Shown: positions 1-8,551 of the stretch, piece by piece | Position numbering within the stretch: position 1 is the first letter of the stretch | How the letters are laid out: each line of letters opens with the position of its first letter | Assembly: GCF_002890895.1 (NCBI RefSeq) | Contig: NZ_POUL01000014.1 | Coordinates: 1-64,000, forward strand | Length of the DNA stretch: 64,000 nucleotides | Direction of reading: 5' to 3' | DNA from: Stutzerimonas stutzeri | Lineage (GTDB): Bacteria; Pseudomonadota; Gammaproteobacteria; Pseudomonadales; Pseudomonadaceae | Notes under the pieces: generated by a model | The model's database searches: none | What the model was told of the DNA's origin: nothing | Seen by the model: the letters and a program-made list of their open reading frames with translations, nothing else | Translations under genes and position numbers: made by a program

Positions 1-447
1 GGCCGCAGCGCTATCTACGTCGCAGGCTCAAAGCCTAAGGGTGGATACGGCTTCCTGGCCTTCCCCCGATGATCAGTCGGGAACTATCACCCCAACATAG
101 CGTGGTAGTCGAGATACAAGGGTGGATGACGCTCTTTTCATCCACCTCTGCCACCGCCCGGTGGATCGGTGAAGCGTGATCCACCCTGCGAAACTGCTCT
201 TGCCCTGGTATGGATGAAACGCTTCGCGGTGCTTATCCAAGCTCCCGCGTACGTCGAGTAATCAGGCAACGCTTAACCAAGCGTCCATAACGTAGGGTGG
301 ATGACGCTCTTTTCATCCACCTCCGCCACCGCCTGGTGGATCGGTGATGCGTGACCCACCCTACGAAGCTGACGGTGCCGGGACGGCCACATCAGATGCC
401 GAGCCCCGCTTGCCCGCCTTACGCATCCGACCAGCACGCAGCACACC
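1..447. repeat. Gene-free stretch with tandem REPIN-like repeats
   Basis: No convincing gene is seen. The stretch carries at least two copies of the intergenic repeat family of this window, at about 118-190 and 291-365. Each starts with (CGTA)GGGTGGATGACGC, holds an internal hairpin GGTGGATGA...TCATCCACC (121-146 and 296-321), and ends in an inverted, slightly diverged copy reading about CCACCCT(A/G)CG. A weaker relative lies near 209-245. A 63-codon reading frame from 344 starts inside a repeat and overlaps the 3' end of the choX gene, so it was not called. Confidence 0.75.
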
Positions 448-1374
448 TCAGAGCGAGGCTTTCACTGCGGCCAATCCGTCTTCACCCTCTCGGGTCGTGA
501 CGCCTTGCAGCCAGCCTTCGAGCACCTCGGGATGAGCCTTGACCCAGGCCTTCACCGCCGCTTCGTTGCTGGCGTTTCTGGCCAGCACCTCATCCATGAT
601 GGCGTTCTCCATCTCTTGGGTGAATTTGAGGTTGCTCAGCAGTTTGCCGACGTTCGGGCACTGTGCGGCATAGCCCTTGCGCACCAGCGTATTGACCGTG
701 CCGCTCTCACCGAAATAAGCCTCGCCACCCTTGAGGTACTTGATGTCGTACTGAACGTTCATCGGGTGCGGCGTCCAGCCGAGAAAGACCACGCCCTTGT
801 CGCGCTTCACCGCGCGGCCGACCTGCACCAGCATCGCCTGCTCGCTGGATTCAACCAGCCGCCAGTCACCCAGCCCGAACTCGTCTTGCTCGATCATCTT
901 CTGGATCGACAGATTCGCCGGCGCACCGGCAGCGATCCCGTAGATCGTCTTGTCGAACAGCTCGGCGTGCGTGTCCAGGTCCTCGAAACGTTTTACTCCC
1001 TCGTTCCACACCGAAGTCGGTACCGCCAGGGTGTATTCGGTACCGGTCAGGTTGACGCTGTGCTCGTCGATCTCACCGCTGGCCACGAACTTGTCGTAGT
1101 TGTCCTGCTGCGCCGGCATCCAGTTGCCCAGGAAGACATCGAGCTGATCCTTGGTCAGCCCGGCGAAGATGATCGGCACGCCGAGGGTCATGACCTTCGG
1201 CTTGTAACCGAGGCCCTCGAGCAGCAGGCTGGCGATGCCATTGGTGACGGCAATATCACTCCAGCCCGGATCGCCCAGACGCACCGTGGCGCATTGTTTG
1301 TCTTCCTGCGCTTGAAGCCCCGTGGCGGCCAACATCACGCTGCCGGCAATGACTGCACTTATCGTTTTTCTCAT
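448..1374 (-). CDS. choX: Choline ABC transporter substrate-binding protein (ChoX-like)
   Basis: Periplasmic binding protein of the quaternary-amine (OpuAC-type) class, which delivers choline or a related compound to an ABC importer. The 308-residue product starts with a clear signal peptide (MRKTISAVIAGSVMLAATGLQA). The mature part has the family pattern 'VRLGDPGWSDI' near the start, then 'GVPIIFAGLTKDQLDVFLGNWMP', and the late 'VFLGWTPHPMN' stretch, which supplies aromatic cage residues in this family. It follows betC on the same strand with a 68-base gap, in the usual choline-sulfate arrangement where BetC releases choline. No permease or ATPase gene lies nearby, so it probably shares a transporter encoded elsewhere. 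Betaine or carnitine is a possible alternative ligand. Confidence 0.85.
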   Translation of the reverse strand: MRKTISAVIAGSVMLAATGLQAQEDKQCATVRLGDPGWSDIAVTNGIASLLLEGLGYKPKVMTLGVPIIFAGLTKDQLDVFLGNWMPAQQDNYDKFVASGEIDEHSVNLTGTEYTLAVPTSVWNEGVKRFEDLDTHAELFDKTIYGIAAGAPANLSIQKMIEQDEFGLGDWRLVESSEQAMLVQVGRAVKRDKGVVFLGWTPHPMNVQYDIKYLKGGEAYFGESGTVNTLVRKGYAAQCPNVGKLLSNLKFTQEMENAIMDEVLARNASNEAAVKAWVKAHPEVLEGWLQGVTTREGEDGLAAVKASL

Positions 1375-1442
1375 GTCCTTCTGCCTTCTCTCTGATCGAA
1401 AGGGTTCCGTATCGCGCGGCCTGAGGGCAGCGGCGCTGTATA

Positions 1443-2948
1443 TCAGGGTCTAGGGTAGCGAGCCTGACGCTCGAGATCGTCCAGGTCGATGTGGTTACGC
1501 ATGTATTGCTGGCTGGCATCGACCCAGGGCTGGTGATCCCAGCTGGTCAGTTTGCCCAGGCTCAGCGCTTCGCTGACCAGACGCCGCCGGCGCTGGCTGG
1601 CGAGCACCTGGTCATGGATGGCCGGGATATCCCAGCGCTGCCGCGCCTCGGCCAGAAAGGCGTCGGCGAGCGCCTGGTGATCGGCGGAGTTCATCAGGTT
1701 CTCGCGCTCCTGTGGGTCGTTGAACAGATCGAACAACAGGCAGGGATCCTGCTCCGAATAGATGAATTTGTAGGCGCCGCGCCGGATCATCATCAGCGGG
1801 CTGAGAGTGCCTTCGGCCATGTATTCGCCGAACACCTCGTCATGGCCCTCGTGGCCGGTCAGGTGCGGCAGCAGCGAGCGACCATCGAGCGGCAGGTTGG
1901 CCTCCAGCGTGCCGCCCGCCAGCTCAACCAGGGTCGGCAACAGGTCGGCGGTCGACACCGAGGCGCCGATCCGTGCCGGATCGATTCCCGGGGCACGGAT
2001 GATCAGCGGCACGCGAGCGGCCATCTCGAACCAGTGCATCTTGTACCAGAGGCCCCGCTCGCCCAACTGGTCACCATGGTCACCGGAGAACACCACGATG
2101 GTGTCCTCGGCCAGGCCGCACGCCTCGAGCGTTTTCAGCAGCTTGCCAACGTTGTCGTCGATGTAGCTGCAGGCGCCGAAGTAAGCGCGGCGGGCGTCCT
2201 TGATCTTCTGTTCGGGCAGCGATTTGCCCCATAGATCGATGACCTTGAGCAGGCGCTGCGAGTGCGGGTCCTGCTCGTCCTGTGCGATGTTCTGGCGCGG
2301 CAGCGGGATGTCCTCTTCCCGGTAGCGGTTCCAGTACTCCTCGGGAATTGTGTAGGGATCGTGAGGGTGCGTCATCGAGACCGTCAGGCAGAACGGCTGG
2401 TGGCTATCGGAGCGAACGAAGTCGTAGAGGTACTGCTGCGCCTTGAACACCACCTCTTCGTCGAAATCCATCTGGTTGGTACGCACGCTGGGGCCGGCCT
2501 GCAGCACCGACGACATGTTGTGGTACCAGCTCAGGCGTACCTCTGGCTCGTCCCAGTTCACCGCCCAACCATAGTCGGCCGGATAGATGTCGCTGGTCAG
2601 CCGTTCCTCGTAGCCGTGCAGCTGGTCAGGACCGCAGAAGTGCATCTTGCCGGATAGCGCCGTGTGATAACCGAGCCGCCGCAGGTAGTGCGCGTAGGTC
2701 GGCACGTCGGCAGGAAAATCGGCGGCATTGTCGTAAGCGCCGATATTGCTGGGCAGTTGGCCACTGACCAGGGTGAAGCGCGAGGGCGCGCAGAGCGGGC
2801 TGTTGCAATAGGCCGAATCGAACACCACGCCGCTGGCGGCCAGTTGCGAGAGATGCGGCAGTTTGATCGGCGACGCCGGGTCATGCATCGGCAGGATGGG
2901 AGCGGCCATCTGGTCGGCCATGATGAATAGGATGTTGGGGCGCTTCAT
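1443..2948 (-). CDS. betC: Choline-sulfatase BetC
   Basis: Hydrolyses choline-O-sulfate to choline and sulfate, feeding glycine-betaine synthesis or use as a C, N and S source. The 501-residue protein opens with the alkaline-phosphatase-superfamily metal motif 'NILFIMADQ' and has the sulfatase signature C-A-P-S-R. Cys53 of that signature is the predicted formylglycine nucleophile. Later motifs such as 'FSGDHGDQLGERGLWYKMHWFE' are typical of BetC. The reading frame is open further upstream, but the ATG at 2948 begins the conserved fold and leaves a normal divergent promoter region. It runs with choX downstream and is divergent from the LysR regulator at 3061. Confidence 0.92.
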   Translation of the reverse strand: MKRPNILFIMADQMAAPILPMHDPASPIKLPHLSQLAASGVVFDSAYCNSPLCAPSRFTLVSGQLPSNIGAYDNAADFPADVPTYAHYLRRLGYHTALSGKMHFCGPDQLHGYEERLTSDIYPADYGWAVNWDEPEVRLSWYHNMSSVLQAGPSVRTNQMDFDEEVVFKAQQYLYDFVRSDSHQPFCLTVSMTHPHDPYTIPEEYWNRYREEDIPLPRQNIAQDEQDPHSQRLLKVIDLWGKSLPEQKIKDARRAYFGACSYIDDNVGKLLKTLEACGLAEDTIVVFSGDHGDQLGERGLWYKMHWFEMAARVPLIIRAPGIDPARIGASVSTADLLPTLVELAGGTLEANLPLDGRSLLPHLTGHEGHDEVFGEYMAEGTLSPLMMIRRGAYKFIYSEQDPCLLFDLFNDPQERENLMNSADHQALADAFLAEARQRWDIPAIHDQVLASQRRRRLVSEALSLGKLTSWDHQPWVDASQQYMRNHIDLDDLERQARYPRP

Positions 2949-2993
2949 AGTGCGAACGGTCCATGCCTTGTTTTTATGCGAGATTGCGTCATA

Positions 2994-3017
2994 CAGAGTC
3001 TGGACCCTTAAACTCTG
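2994..3017. promoter_or_regulatory. Candidate LysR-type operator between betC and its regulator
   Basis: The 112-base divergent region holds the dyad CAGAGT (2994-2999), 12 bases, ACTCTG (3012-3017). T2999 and A3011 give the T-N11-A core typical of LysR-type regulator sites. Location and symmetry suggest the site used by the adjacent regulator for betC and for itself. This is inferred from sequence only. Confidence 0.5.
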
Positions 3018-3060
3018 CGGTAAACCCGGCCACGCGCTATGACTAGGATAAGCAAAGCTT

Positions 3061-3981
3061 ATGCGTAACCGTCTCGACCACATCGCCCTGGACACGCTGC
3101 GGGTATTCGAATCCGCTGCACGTCAACAGAGCTTTACCGCCGCCGCGTTGGAGCTGGGCAGCACACAGCCGGCGATCAGTCAGCAGATCAAGCGTCTGGA
3201 ACAGCAGCTGGCGGTTCGCCTGTTCGACCGCGTCTATCGCGGCATCGTCCTTACCGAGGCCGGCGAGCTGCTGCTGAGCTATGTACAGCAGGGTCTGGGC
3301 ACGCTGGACGCTGGCCTTGCCGCGGTCACCGCGCAGCAGCAGCATGAGGTGCTCCAGGTCGCGACCGACTTCGCCTTCGCCGCGTATTGGCTGATGCCGC
3401 GCTTGGAGCGTTTTCACCAGTTGCATCCGGAGGTGGACGTCAGCCTGGTGACCAGCGAGCGTGGGCTGGGCGTGCTGCCTTCGGAAACCGACGTAGCCAT
3501 CGTCTTCGGCGACGGCCGCTCCAGGCATGGCGAGGCGCATCTGCTGTTTCACGAGGAGGTCTATCCCGTCTGCAGCCCGCTGCTGCTGAAAAATGAGACC
3601 ACGCCTCTGGCGCCGACGGCGCTTTCGCGGCTGCCGCTGCTGCACCTGCGACCGGAAAGCCGCTCACGCTGGCTCGACTGGAGCAACCTTTTTCGCGCGC
3701 TCGGGATCACCGGGAACCCAGGTTCGGGCATGTTGCGCTTCGACAATTACACCCTGTTGATTCAGGCGGCGATCGCTGGCCAGGGCGTCGCCATCGGCTG
3801 GCGTCATCTGGTCGATGAACTCCTGGCGCAGGGTCTGCTTTGCCGCGTCTGCAGCGAAAGCGTGCGAACCGAGTTCGGCTATTACGTCGTGCTGCCCGAG
3901 CGCAAACGGCGCCAGCGCCTGATCAGCAGCTTCGTGACCTGGCTACAGGCCGAACTGATCGAAGACGGACCCGAGCGTTGA
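3061..3981 (+). CDS. LysR-family regulator of choline-sulfate use
   Basis: Transcription factor of 306 residues. The N-terminal winged helix-turn-helix is plain ('LDTLRVFESAARQQSFTAAA', 'STQPAISQQIKRLEQQL'), followed by a periplasmic-binding-like effector domain from about residue 90. Its place divergent from betC matches the putative choline-sulfate-utilization regulator usually found there. The ligand is presumably choline sulfate or choline. The start is the ATG at 3061, after a weak AGGA. The family is certain; the specific role comes from context. Confidence 0.85.
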   Translation: MRNRLDHIALDTLRVFESAARQQSFTAAALELGSTQPAISQQIKRLEQQLAVRLFDRVYRGIVLTEAGELLLSYVQQGLGTLDAGLAAVTAQQQHEVLQVATDFAFAAYWLMPRLERFHQLHPEVDVSLVTSERGLGVLPSETDVAIVFGDGRSRHGEAHLLFHEEVYPVCSPLLLKNETTPLAPTALSRLPLLHLRPESRSRWLDWSNLFRALGITGNPGSGMLRFDNYTLLIQAAIAGQGVAIGWRHLVDELLAQGLLCRVCSESVRTEFGYYVVLPERKRRQRLISSFVTWLQAELIEDGPER

Positions 3982-3994
3982 TCCCGCCGGCCTG

Positions 3995-4771
3995 TCACCA
4001 GTAATTCTCCACCGCCACCTGACCCGGCCGCCGGGTCAGACTCAGGTTGAGGTCGCGTGTTTTGAGCAGGGTGCGGGTGTCCTCAATCATCTGCGGGTTA
4101 CCACAGAGCATGATCCGCGAGTGCTCCGGCTCCAGCTTCAGATCGGCGGCCCGTTCCAGCTCGCCGCTCTCGATCAGCGTGGTGACGCGACCGTGCTGCG
4201 CGCCAGGCACCTGCTCGCGGGTCACCACAGGTAGGTAGGTCAGCTTCGAGCCGAGCCCTTCCAGGTAATCGCGCTGAGGCAGGTCGCGTATCAGCTGTTG
4301 ATACGCCAGTTCCGATGCCGTGCGCGCGCTGTAGACCAGAATGATCCGCTCGAACCGCTGCCAGACTTCGAAGTCCTGCAGGATCGAAAGAAACGGCGCG
4401 ATGCCGGTACCGGTGCCGAGTAGCCACAGGTCGCGGCCGTCGATGAAGCGGTCGAGGGTCAAAAAGCCGAACGCCTGCTTGTCCACCAGCAACTCGTCGC
4501 CGGGTTCGAGGCGGCTCAGCTCGCTGGTGAATTCGCCGCCCGGCACCACGATGGAGAAGAAATCGAGAAACTCATCGTGCGGCGCGGAGACCATCGAGTA
4601 GGCGCGCCAGACAATGCTGCCGCTCGGCTTACGGACGCCCAGGCGCGCGAATTGCCCGGCGTTGAAGCGAAAGCCGGGATCGCGGGTGGTACGTAAGGTG
4701 AACAGATTGGGCGTCAGCGTCTGCACCTCGAGCAGACGCTGGCGGGTGAACTTCTCTTCGCTGGCGGTCAT
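3995..4771 (-). CDS. fpr: Ferredoxin/flavodoxin--NADP(+) reductase
   Basis: Transfers electrons between NADPH and ferredoxin or flavodoxin in the cytoplasm, and is often linked to oxidative stress defence. The 258-residue length is the bacterial Fpr size. FAD-binding motif 'RAYSMVS' lies near residue 57, the NADP-binding 'GTGTGIAPFLSIL' follows, and a 'CGNPQMI' motif lies near the C-terminus, which ends in the aromatic 'VENYW' typical of Pseudomonas-type Fpr. The gene stands alone, convergent with the LysR gene (13-base gap) and divergent from rlmG across a palindromic element. Confidence 0.92.
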   Translation of the reverse strand: MTASEEKFTRQRLLEVQTLTPNLFTLRTTRDPGFRFNAGQFARLGVRKPSGSIVWRAYSMVSAPHDEFLDFFSIVVPGGEFTSELSRLEPGDELLVDKQAFGFLTLDRFIDGRDLWLLGTGTGIAPFLSILQDFEVWQRFERIILVYSARTASELAYQQLIRDLPQRDYLEGLGSKLTYLPVVTREQVPGAQHGRVTTLIESGELERAADLKLEPEHSRIMLCGNPQMIEDTRTLLKTRDLNLSLTRRPGQVAVENYW

Positions 4772-4810
4772 ACTTCACTCCTTCCGAACTTGGGCGAACC
4801 ACGTGCCCAG

Positions 4811-4944
4811 GCCGTGGAAAAACGTAGACGAGGCAGGCAAGACAAGGCAGAAACAGCCGAAGAAGCGGAGTTTAGTTTTTCTAAATGAGCATTCTGAGGC
4901 TGGTTCTAACGCAGTATTGCCAACGCAGTTAGTTTTTCCGCGGC
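4811..4944. repeat. Palindromic 134-bp MITE-like element
   Basis: The ends are near-perfect inverted repeats, GCCGTGGAAAAAC (4811-4823) and GTTTTTCCGCGGC (4932-4944). Inside, the two halves pair imperfectly (AGAAACAGCC...TTTAG against CTAAA...GGCTGGTTCT) around a TTTTT loop near 4876-4880. It fills the space between divergent fpr and rlmG and codes for nothing visible. It may be a mobile or REPIN-like intergenic element or a long structured RNA. Confidence 0.6.
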
Positions 4945-4993
4945 CTGGGACCTTGATACTCCATTCCGACGCCTATAAACACCGCCAGTTCTT

Positions 4994-6121
4994 ATGCCTA
5001 TTCTCGAAACGCCATACGCCCGCCTCGACCTGGTCCGCCAGCCCGAACAGCCCAACGAACCCTTGCAGGCGTTCGATGCGGCTGACGAATACCTGTTGGC
5101 GCAGCTGCACGAGCAAGGCTTGGCTGCGACAACGCGGGTGCTGATCCTCAACGACAGCTTCGGCGCCCTGGCCTGTGCGCTGGCGCAGCATGTACAGGTC
5201 ACCAGCAGCGGCGATTCGCACCTGGCACACCTGGCGCTGGAAAAGAACCTGCAGCGCAACGCGCTGGCCGACGACGCCGTGACGTTCGTTCCAGCCAGTG
5301 AAGTGGCGCAGGGTCCGTTCGACCGCGTATTGATCCGCGTGCCGAAGACCCTTGCCTTGCTGGAGGAACAGCTGATCCGGCTGCACGGCCAGCTGGCGCC
5401 AGGTGCTCAGGTGATCGCCGCCGCAATGATCAAGCATCTGCCGCGCGCAGCCGGCGACCTGCTGGAGAAATACATCGGCCCGGTGCAGGCCTCGCTGGCG
5501 GTCAAGAAAGCGCGTCTGCTGATTGCAACGCCCGAAGACAAGCCCGTACCGCACTCGCCCTACCCGACCCGTTACCGCCTCGATCAGCCAGCCCTCGAGC
5601 TGCTCAACCACGCCAACCTGTTCTGCCGCGAAGACCTCGATATCGGCACTCGGGCTTTTCTTCCGCATCTGCCCAAGGCGCTCGGCAACCTGCGCGTGGC
5701 GGACCTCGGCTGTGGCAACGGTGTGCTCGGCATCGTCTACGCGCTGGGCAATCCGCAAGCACAGATGACGCTGGTGGACGAGAGCTACATGGCGGTGCAG
5801 TCGGCGCGGGAAAACTGGCAGGCCATCCACGGCGACCGCCCCGCCGACATCCGTGCCGGCGATGGGTTGGCCGAGCAGCCGATGGATTCGCTGGATCTGG
5901 TGCTGTGCAATCCCCCTTTCCATCAGCAGCAGGTGGTCGGCGACTTTCTCGCCTGGCGCATGTTCACCCAGGCCAAAACGGCACTGTGCAAAGGCGGCGA
6001 GCTATGGATCGTCGGCAACCGCCACCTCGGTTATCACCTCAAGCTCAAGCGGCTGTTTGGCAAGGTCGAGCAGGTCGCGGCGACGCCGAAATTCGTGATC
6101 CTGCGGGCGATCAAGCCATGA
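4994..6121 (+). CDS. rlmG: 23S rRNA (guanine(1835)-N(2))-methyltransferase RlmG
   Basis: SAM-dependent enzyme that methylates G1835 of 23S rRNA. The 375 residues have the RlmG/RsmC layout: an N-terminal degenerate methyltransferase-like half starting 'PILETPYARLDLVRQP', then a catalytic half with SAM motif 'VADLGCGNGVLGIVYAL' near residues 235-250 and the target-base motif 'LVLCNPPFHQ' near 302-311. The NPPF motif is diagnostic for base N-methylation. The start ATG at 4994 lies just beyond the palindromic element. The stop overlaps the MerR gene start (ATGA), so the two are likely translationally coupled. Confidence 0.92.
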   Translation: MPILETPYARLDLVRQPEQPNEPLQAFDAADEYLLAQLHEQGLAATTRVLILNDSFGALACALAQHVQVTSSGDSHLAHLALEKNLQRNALADDAVTFVPASEVAQGPFDRVLIRVPKTLALLEEQLIRLHGQLAPGAQVIAAAMIKHLPRAAGDLLEKYIGPVQASLAVKKARLLIATPEDKPVPHSPYPTRYRLDQPALELLNHANLFCREDLDIGTRAFLPHLPKALGNLRVADLGCGNGVLGIVYALGNPQAQMTLVDESYMAVQSARENWQAIHGDRPADIRAGDGLAEQPMDSLDLVLCNPPFHQQQVVGDFLAWRMFTQAKTALCKGGELWIVGNRHLGYHLKLKRLFGKVEQVAATPKFVILRAIKP

Positions 6122-6495
6122 CAGACGCACCGGTTCGGATGAGTGTGCAGCAGTTTGCCGCTCAAACCGGCCTTTCCGCCCACACCCTGCGTTACTACGA
6201 AAAGATCGGCCTGCTGCGGCATATCGCTCGGGACGCCAGCGGCTGCCGGGTGTACGGCCCGCGCGATCTGGAATGGGTCGGTTTCATATTGCGTCTGAAA
6301 GAAACGAACATGGCGCTGGACGACATCATCCGCTACGCCGGTCTGCGCGAGCTTGGCGATTCCACGCTTGAGGCGCGTCAGGCATTGCTCGAAGCCCACG
6401 CCGCGAAGCTGCAGGAACGTCTCCAGCGCGACCGTGAGCACCTTGATGCGCTGCAGAAAAAGATCGAGTTGTATCGCCAGCAAACAACCGCTTGA
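6118..6495 (+). CDS. MerR-family transcriptional regulator
   Basis: A 125-residue dimeric DNA-binding protein that twists promoters with overlong spacers. The N-terminal helix-turn-helix is clear ('MSVQQFAAQTGLSAHTLRYYEKIGLL'), and a long C-terminal coiled-coil follows ('EARQALLEAHAAKLQERLQRDREHLDALQKKIELY'). No conserved metal-binding cysteines are visible in the C-terminal part, which favours an aldehyde/quinone-type (NmlR/AdhR-like) or unknown effector over a metal. The start at 6118 overlaps the rlmG stop. A MerR-type operator lies immediately downstream, ahead of the decarboxylase-like gene. Confidence 0.88.
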   Translation: MTDAPVRMSVQQFAAQTGLSAHTLRYYEKIGLLRHIARDASGCRVYGPRDLEWVGFILRLKETNMALDDIIRYAGLRELGDSTLEARQALLEAHAAKLQERLQRDREHLDALQKKIELYRQQTTA

Positions 6496-6522
6496 CTTAG
6501 AGTCGACTCCAACCTGCAGGCT
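6492..6522 (+). promoter_or_regulatory. MerR-type promoter and operator
   Basis: A -35-like TTGACT (6492-6497) and a -10-like CAGGCT (6517-6522) are separated by 19 bases, the overlong spacing of MerR-activated promoters. The spacer holds the dyad TTAGAGTCGACTCCAA, whose core GAGTCGACTC (6500-6509) is a perfect palindrome. It starts inside the merR-type stop codon region and faces the gene at 6553, which the adjacent regulator presumably controls. Confidence 0.7.
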
Positions 6523-6552
6523 TTCCTCTCACCCAACCGAGAGGACTGATTC

Positions 6553-6942
6553 ATGCCTGCATCGATCCGCTATACCGAAGGCCTGGCCAAGCTCGAGCAG
6601 GTCGACGGCGAAGCCGGCCGCAAGGTCATTGACAGCCTGCAAGCCATCGCCCCTGATCTGGCCCGTTACGTCATTGAATTCCCCTTCGGCGATATCTACC
6701 AGCGCCCCGGCCTCGACCTGCCCCAGCGTGAGCTCGCCACGGTCGCAGCACTGACCGCGCTCGGCCATTGCCAACCGCAGCTGGCCGTACACATCCACGG
6801 CGCGCTGAATGTCGGCTGCACCCCGGAGCAGGTCGTCGAGGTGATCATTCAAATGGCCGTCTATGCCGGATTCCCTGCCGCGCTTAATGGCATGGCGACC
6901 GCCAAGGCGGTGTTTGCAGAGCGCGGGTTGTTGCCTGAATGA
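6553..6942 (+). CDS. Carboxymuconolactone decarboxylase family protein
   Basis: A 129-residue all-helical protein of the CMD/AhpD-like fold. The signature '[29 protein letters not shown]' matches 4-carboxymuconolactone-decarboxylase-like proteins. The AhpD catalytic C-x-x-C pair is absent, so peroxidase activity of the AhpD kind is unlikely. A good ribosome site (GAGAGGAC) precedes the ATG. Sitting behind a MerR promoter without other protocatechuate-pathway genes, it is more likely part of a stress or aldehyde/quinone response than of aromatic catabolism. The substrate is unknown. Confidence 0.82.
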   Translation: MPASIRYTEGLAKLEQVDGEAGRKVIDSLQAIAPDLARYVIEFPFGDIYQRPGLDLPQRELATVAALTALGHCQPQLAVHIHGALNVGCTPEQVVEVIIQMAVYAGFPAALNGMATAKAVFAERGLLPE

Positions 6943-7006
6943 AGCCCGACGCCTGAATTGCATGCGCATTGGTGAACCCAGTCCGCCACGGACACCAAAA
7001 CTCGTC

Positions 7007-7080
7007 TACGGTGGGCTAAAGCCCACCGTACGGCGGAAATTCGACGACTATTCTTCTAAGTAGGGTGGGCTTCAGCTCAC
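7007..7080. repeat. Intergenic repeat hairpins of the 'GGTGGGC' type
   Basis: A perfect hairpin, TACGGTGGGC (7007-7016), loop TAAA, GCCCACCGTA (7021-7030), is followed by a second related segment beginning GTAGGGTGGGCTTCAGCTCACC near 7060. Both resemble the GTAGGGTGG repeats elsewhere in the window. They may also help end transcription of the upstream gene. No gene is seen between 6943 and 7224. Confidence 0.6.
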
Positions 7081-7224
7081 CAGAGCAACCTGTCTCGACT
7101 GCTGACGGGCCAAAGCAAAACCCCGTTCGTCCTCACTGCGCGGCTTTCAACAGGCAGATTCCCTCAAAGCGCCACCGCGACTGAATGCTAATCTGCGCCA
7201 CTGCCCACCTTGCGCCTCGACCTG

Positions 7225-8451
7225 ATGTCCATACACGCCAAACTCCTGCTGCGCCACCAACGCCCCTTCATCAAGTTCTGGTTTGCTCGCGTGTTCACCG
7301 CCAGCGGCTTCCAGATGCTGGCCGTGGCCATTGGCTGGCACATGTACGAGCTGACCGGGAGCGTGCTGGATCTCGGGTTGGTTGGGCTGGCCGAGTTCTT
7401 TCCCCGCCTGCTGTTCATCCTCTGGACCGGTCACGTCGCCGACCGCTTCGACCGCCGCCGTGTCGCGGCACTGTGTCAGGCCCTGCAGGGCCTGATTGCG
7501 TTGGCCTTGGTGCTCGGTGCCGGTGGGCTCGGAGTCACCCGCGAGATGATCTTCGTGCTGGCCTTTCTGCTGGGCAGCGCGCGCGCTTTTGAAGGACCCG
7601 CCACCCAGGCGCTGTTACCCAGCCTGGTGCCCACCCAACTGTTTCCCGCTGCCGTGGCCGCCTCATCCTCGGCCATGCAAACGGCGACCATCGTCGCGCC
7701 GGCACTGGGCGGCCTGCTCTTCGCCATCGGTCCGCTGTGGGTCTATGGCCCGGTCGCGCTGCTGTTCGCCCTCGCCTGCAGCCTGATGCTGAGCCTGCCG
7801 AAACGCCCGGCCCCACCGAAGCAAACCGGCCCGGCCATGGACAACCTGCTCGCGGGGATGCGTTTCATCCGTAGCCGACCGGACATCTTCGGCGCCATCT
7901 CGCTGGACATGTTCGCCGTGCTGCTGGGTGGCGCCACTGCGCTGTTGCCGGTGTTCGCCAAGGACATCCTGCTCACCGGCCCCTGGGGACTCGGGCTGCT
8001 GCGCTCGGCACCCGCGGTGGGCGCGCTGTTGATGTCCTTGTGGCTGGCGCGCTACCCGATCAACAAGCGCGTCGGTCGAGTGATGTTCGCCGCTGTCGGA
8101 GTGTTCGGCCTGGCCACCATCGCCTTCGGCCTGTCGACCTCGTTCTGGCTCTCGATGGGCGTGCTCGCCGTTCTCGGCGCGGCGGACATGATCAGCATGG
8201 TGATCCGCGGGGCGTTCGTGCAGCTGGAAACGCCGGACGCGATGCGCGGCCGGGTGAGTGCAGTCAATGGGCTATTCATTGGCGCGTCCAACCAGCTCGG
8301 TGAATTCGAGTCCGGCCTGACGGCGCACTGGTTCGGCACGGTGCCGGCAGTAGTGCTCGGTGGCGTTGGCACACTGCTTATCACCGGCACCTGGATGAAG
8401 CTGTTCCCGACGCTGGCCAACCGCGACCAGCTACATCGGGATCTGGATTAG
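7225..8451 (+). CDS. MFS transporter (EntS-like exporter family)
   Basis: Inner-membrane major-facilitator protein of 408 residues with about 12 hydrophobic segments. The loop 2-3 motif 'GHVADRFDRRRV' is the classic MFS signature, and the 'GLFIGASNQLGEFESGL' C-terminal region is typical of the EntS/MFS_3 siderophore-exporter-like group. The substrate cannot be read from sequence. I chose the ATG at 7225; an in-frame TTG at 7210 is possible and no strong ribosome site decides. It is monocistronic, between repeat elements, and convergent with the pao operon. Confidence 0.8.
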   Translation: MSIHAKLLLRHQRPFIKFWFARVFTASGFQMLAVAIGWHMYELTGSVLDLGLVGLAEFFPRLLFILWTGHVADRFDRRRVAALCQALQGLIALALVLGAGGLGVTREMIFVLAFLLGSARAFEGPATQALLPSLVPTQLFPAAVAASSSAMQTATIVAPALGGLLFAIGPLWVYGPVALLFALACSLMLSLPKRPAPPKQTGPAMDNLLAGMRFIRSRPDIFGAISLDMFAVLLGGATALLPVFAKDILLTGPWGLGLLRSAPAVGALLMSLWLARYPINKRVGRVMFAAVGVFGLATIAFGLSTSFWLSMGVLAVLGAADMISMVIRGAFVQLETPDAMRGRVSAVNGLFIGASNQLGEFESGLTAHWFGTVPAVVLGGVGTLLITGTWMKLFPTLANRDQLHRDLD

Positions 8452-8458
8452 CGGTTTC

Positions 8459-8540
8459 GGTGGAAGACGCTTCGCGGTCTTCCACCCTACAGCCGTTGCC
8501 TGCCAACCGTAGGGTGGAAAACGGCGCAGCCTTTTCCACG
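8459..8540. repeat. REPIN-like repeat pair
   Basis: Two inverted-repeat hairpins lie between convergent genes: GGTGGAAGACGC...TCTTCCACCCTAC, then GTAGGGTGGAAAACGGC...TTTTCCACG. They carry the same GTAGGGTGG terminal motif as the other intergenic repeats in this window, with GGTGGAA in place of GGTGGAT. Confidence 0.6.
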
Positions 8541-8551
8541 TGGCTGGCCGG

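Noticed and set aside
118..365. Short repeated hairpins considered as a CRISPR array
   Set aside because: Repeats are imperfect palindromes with related, not unique, spacers; fits REPIN-type repeats.
344..535. 63-codon frame at the left edge
   Set aside because: Starts inside a repeat and runs into the 3' end of choX on the other strand.
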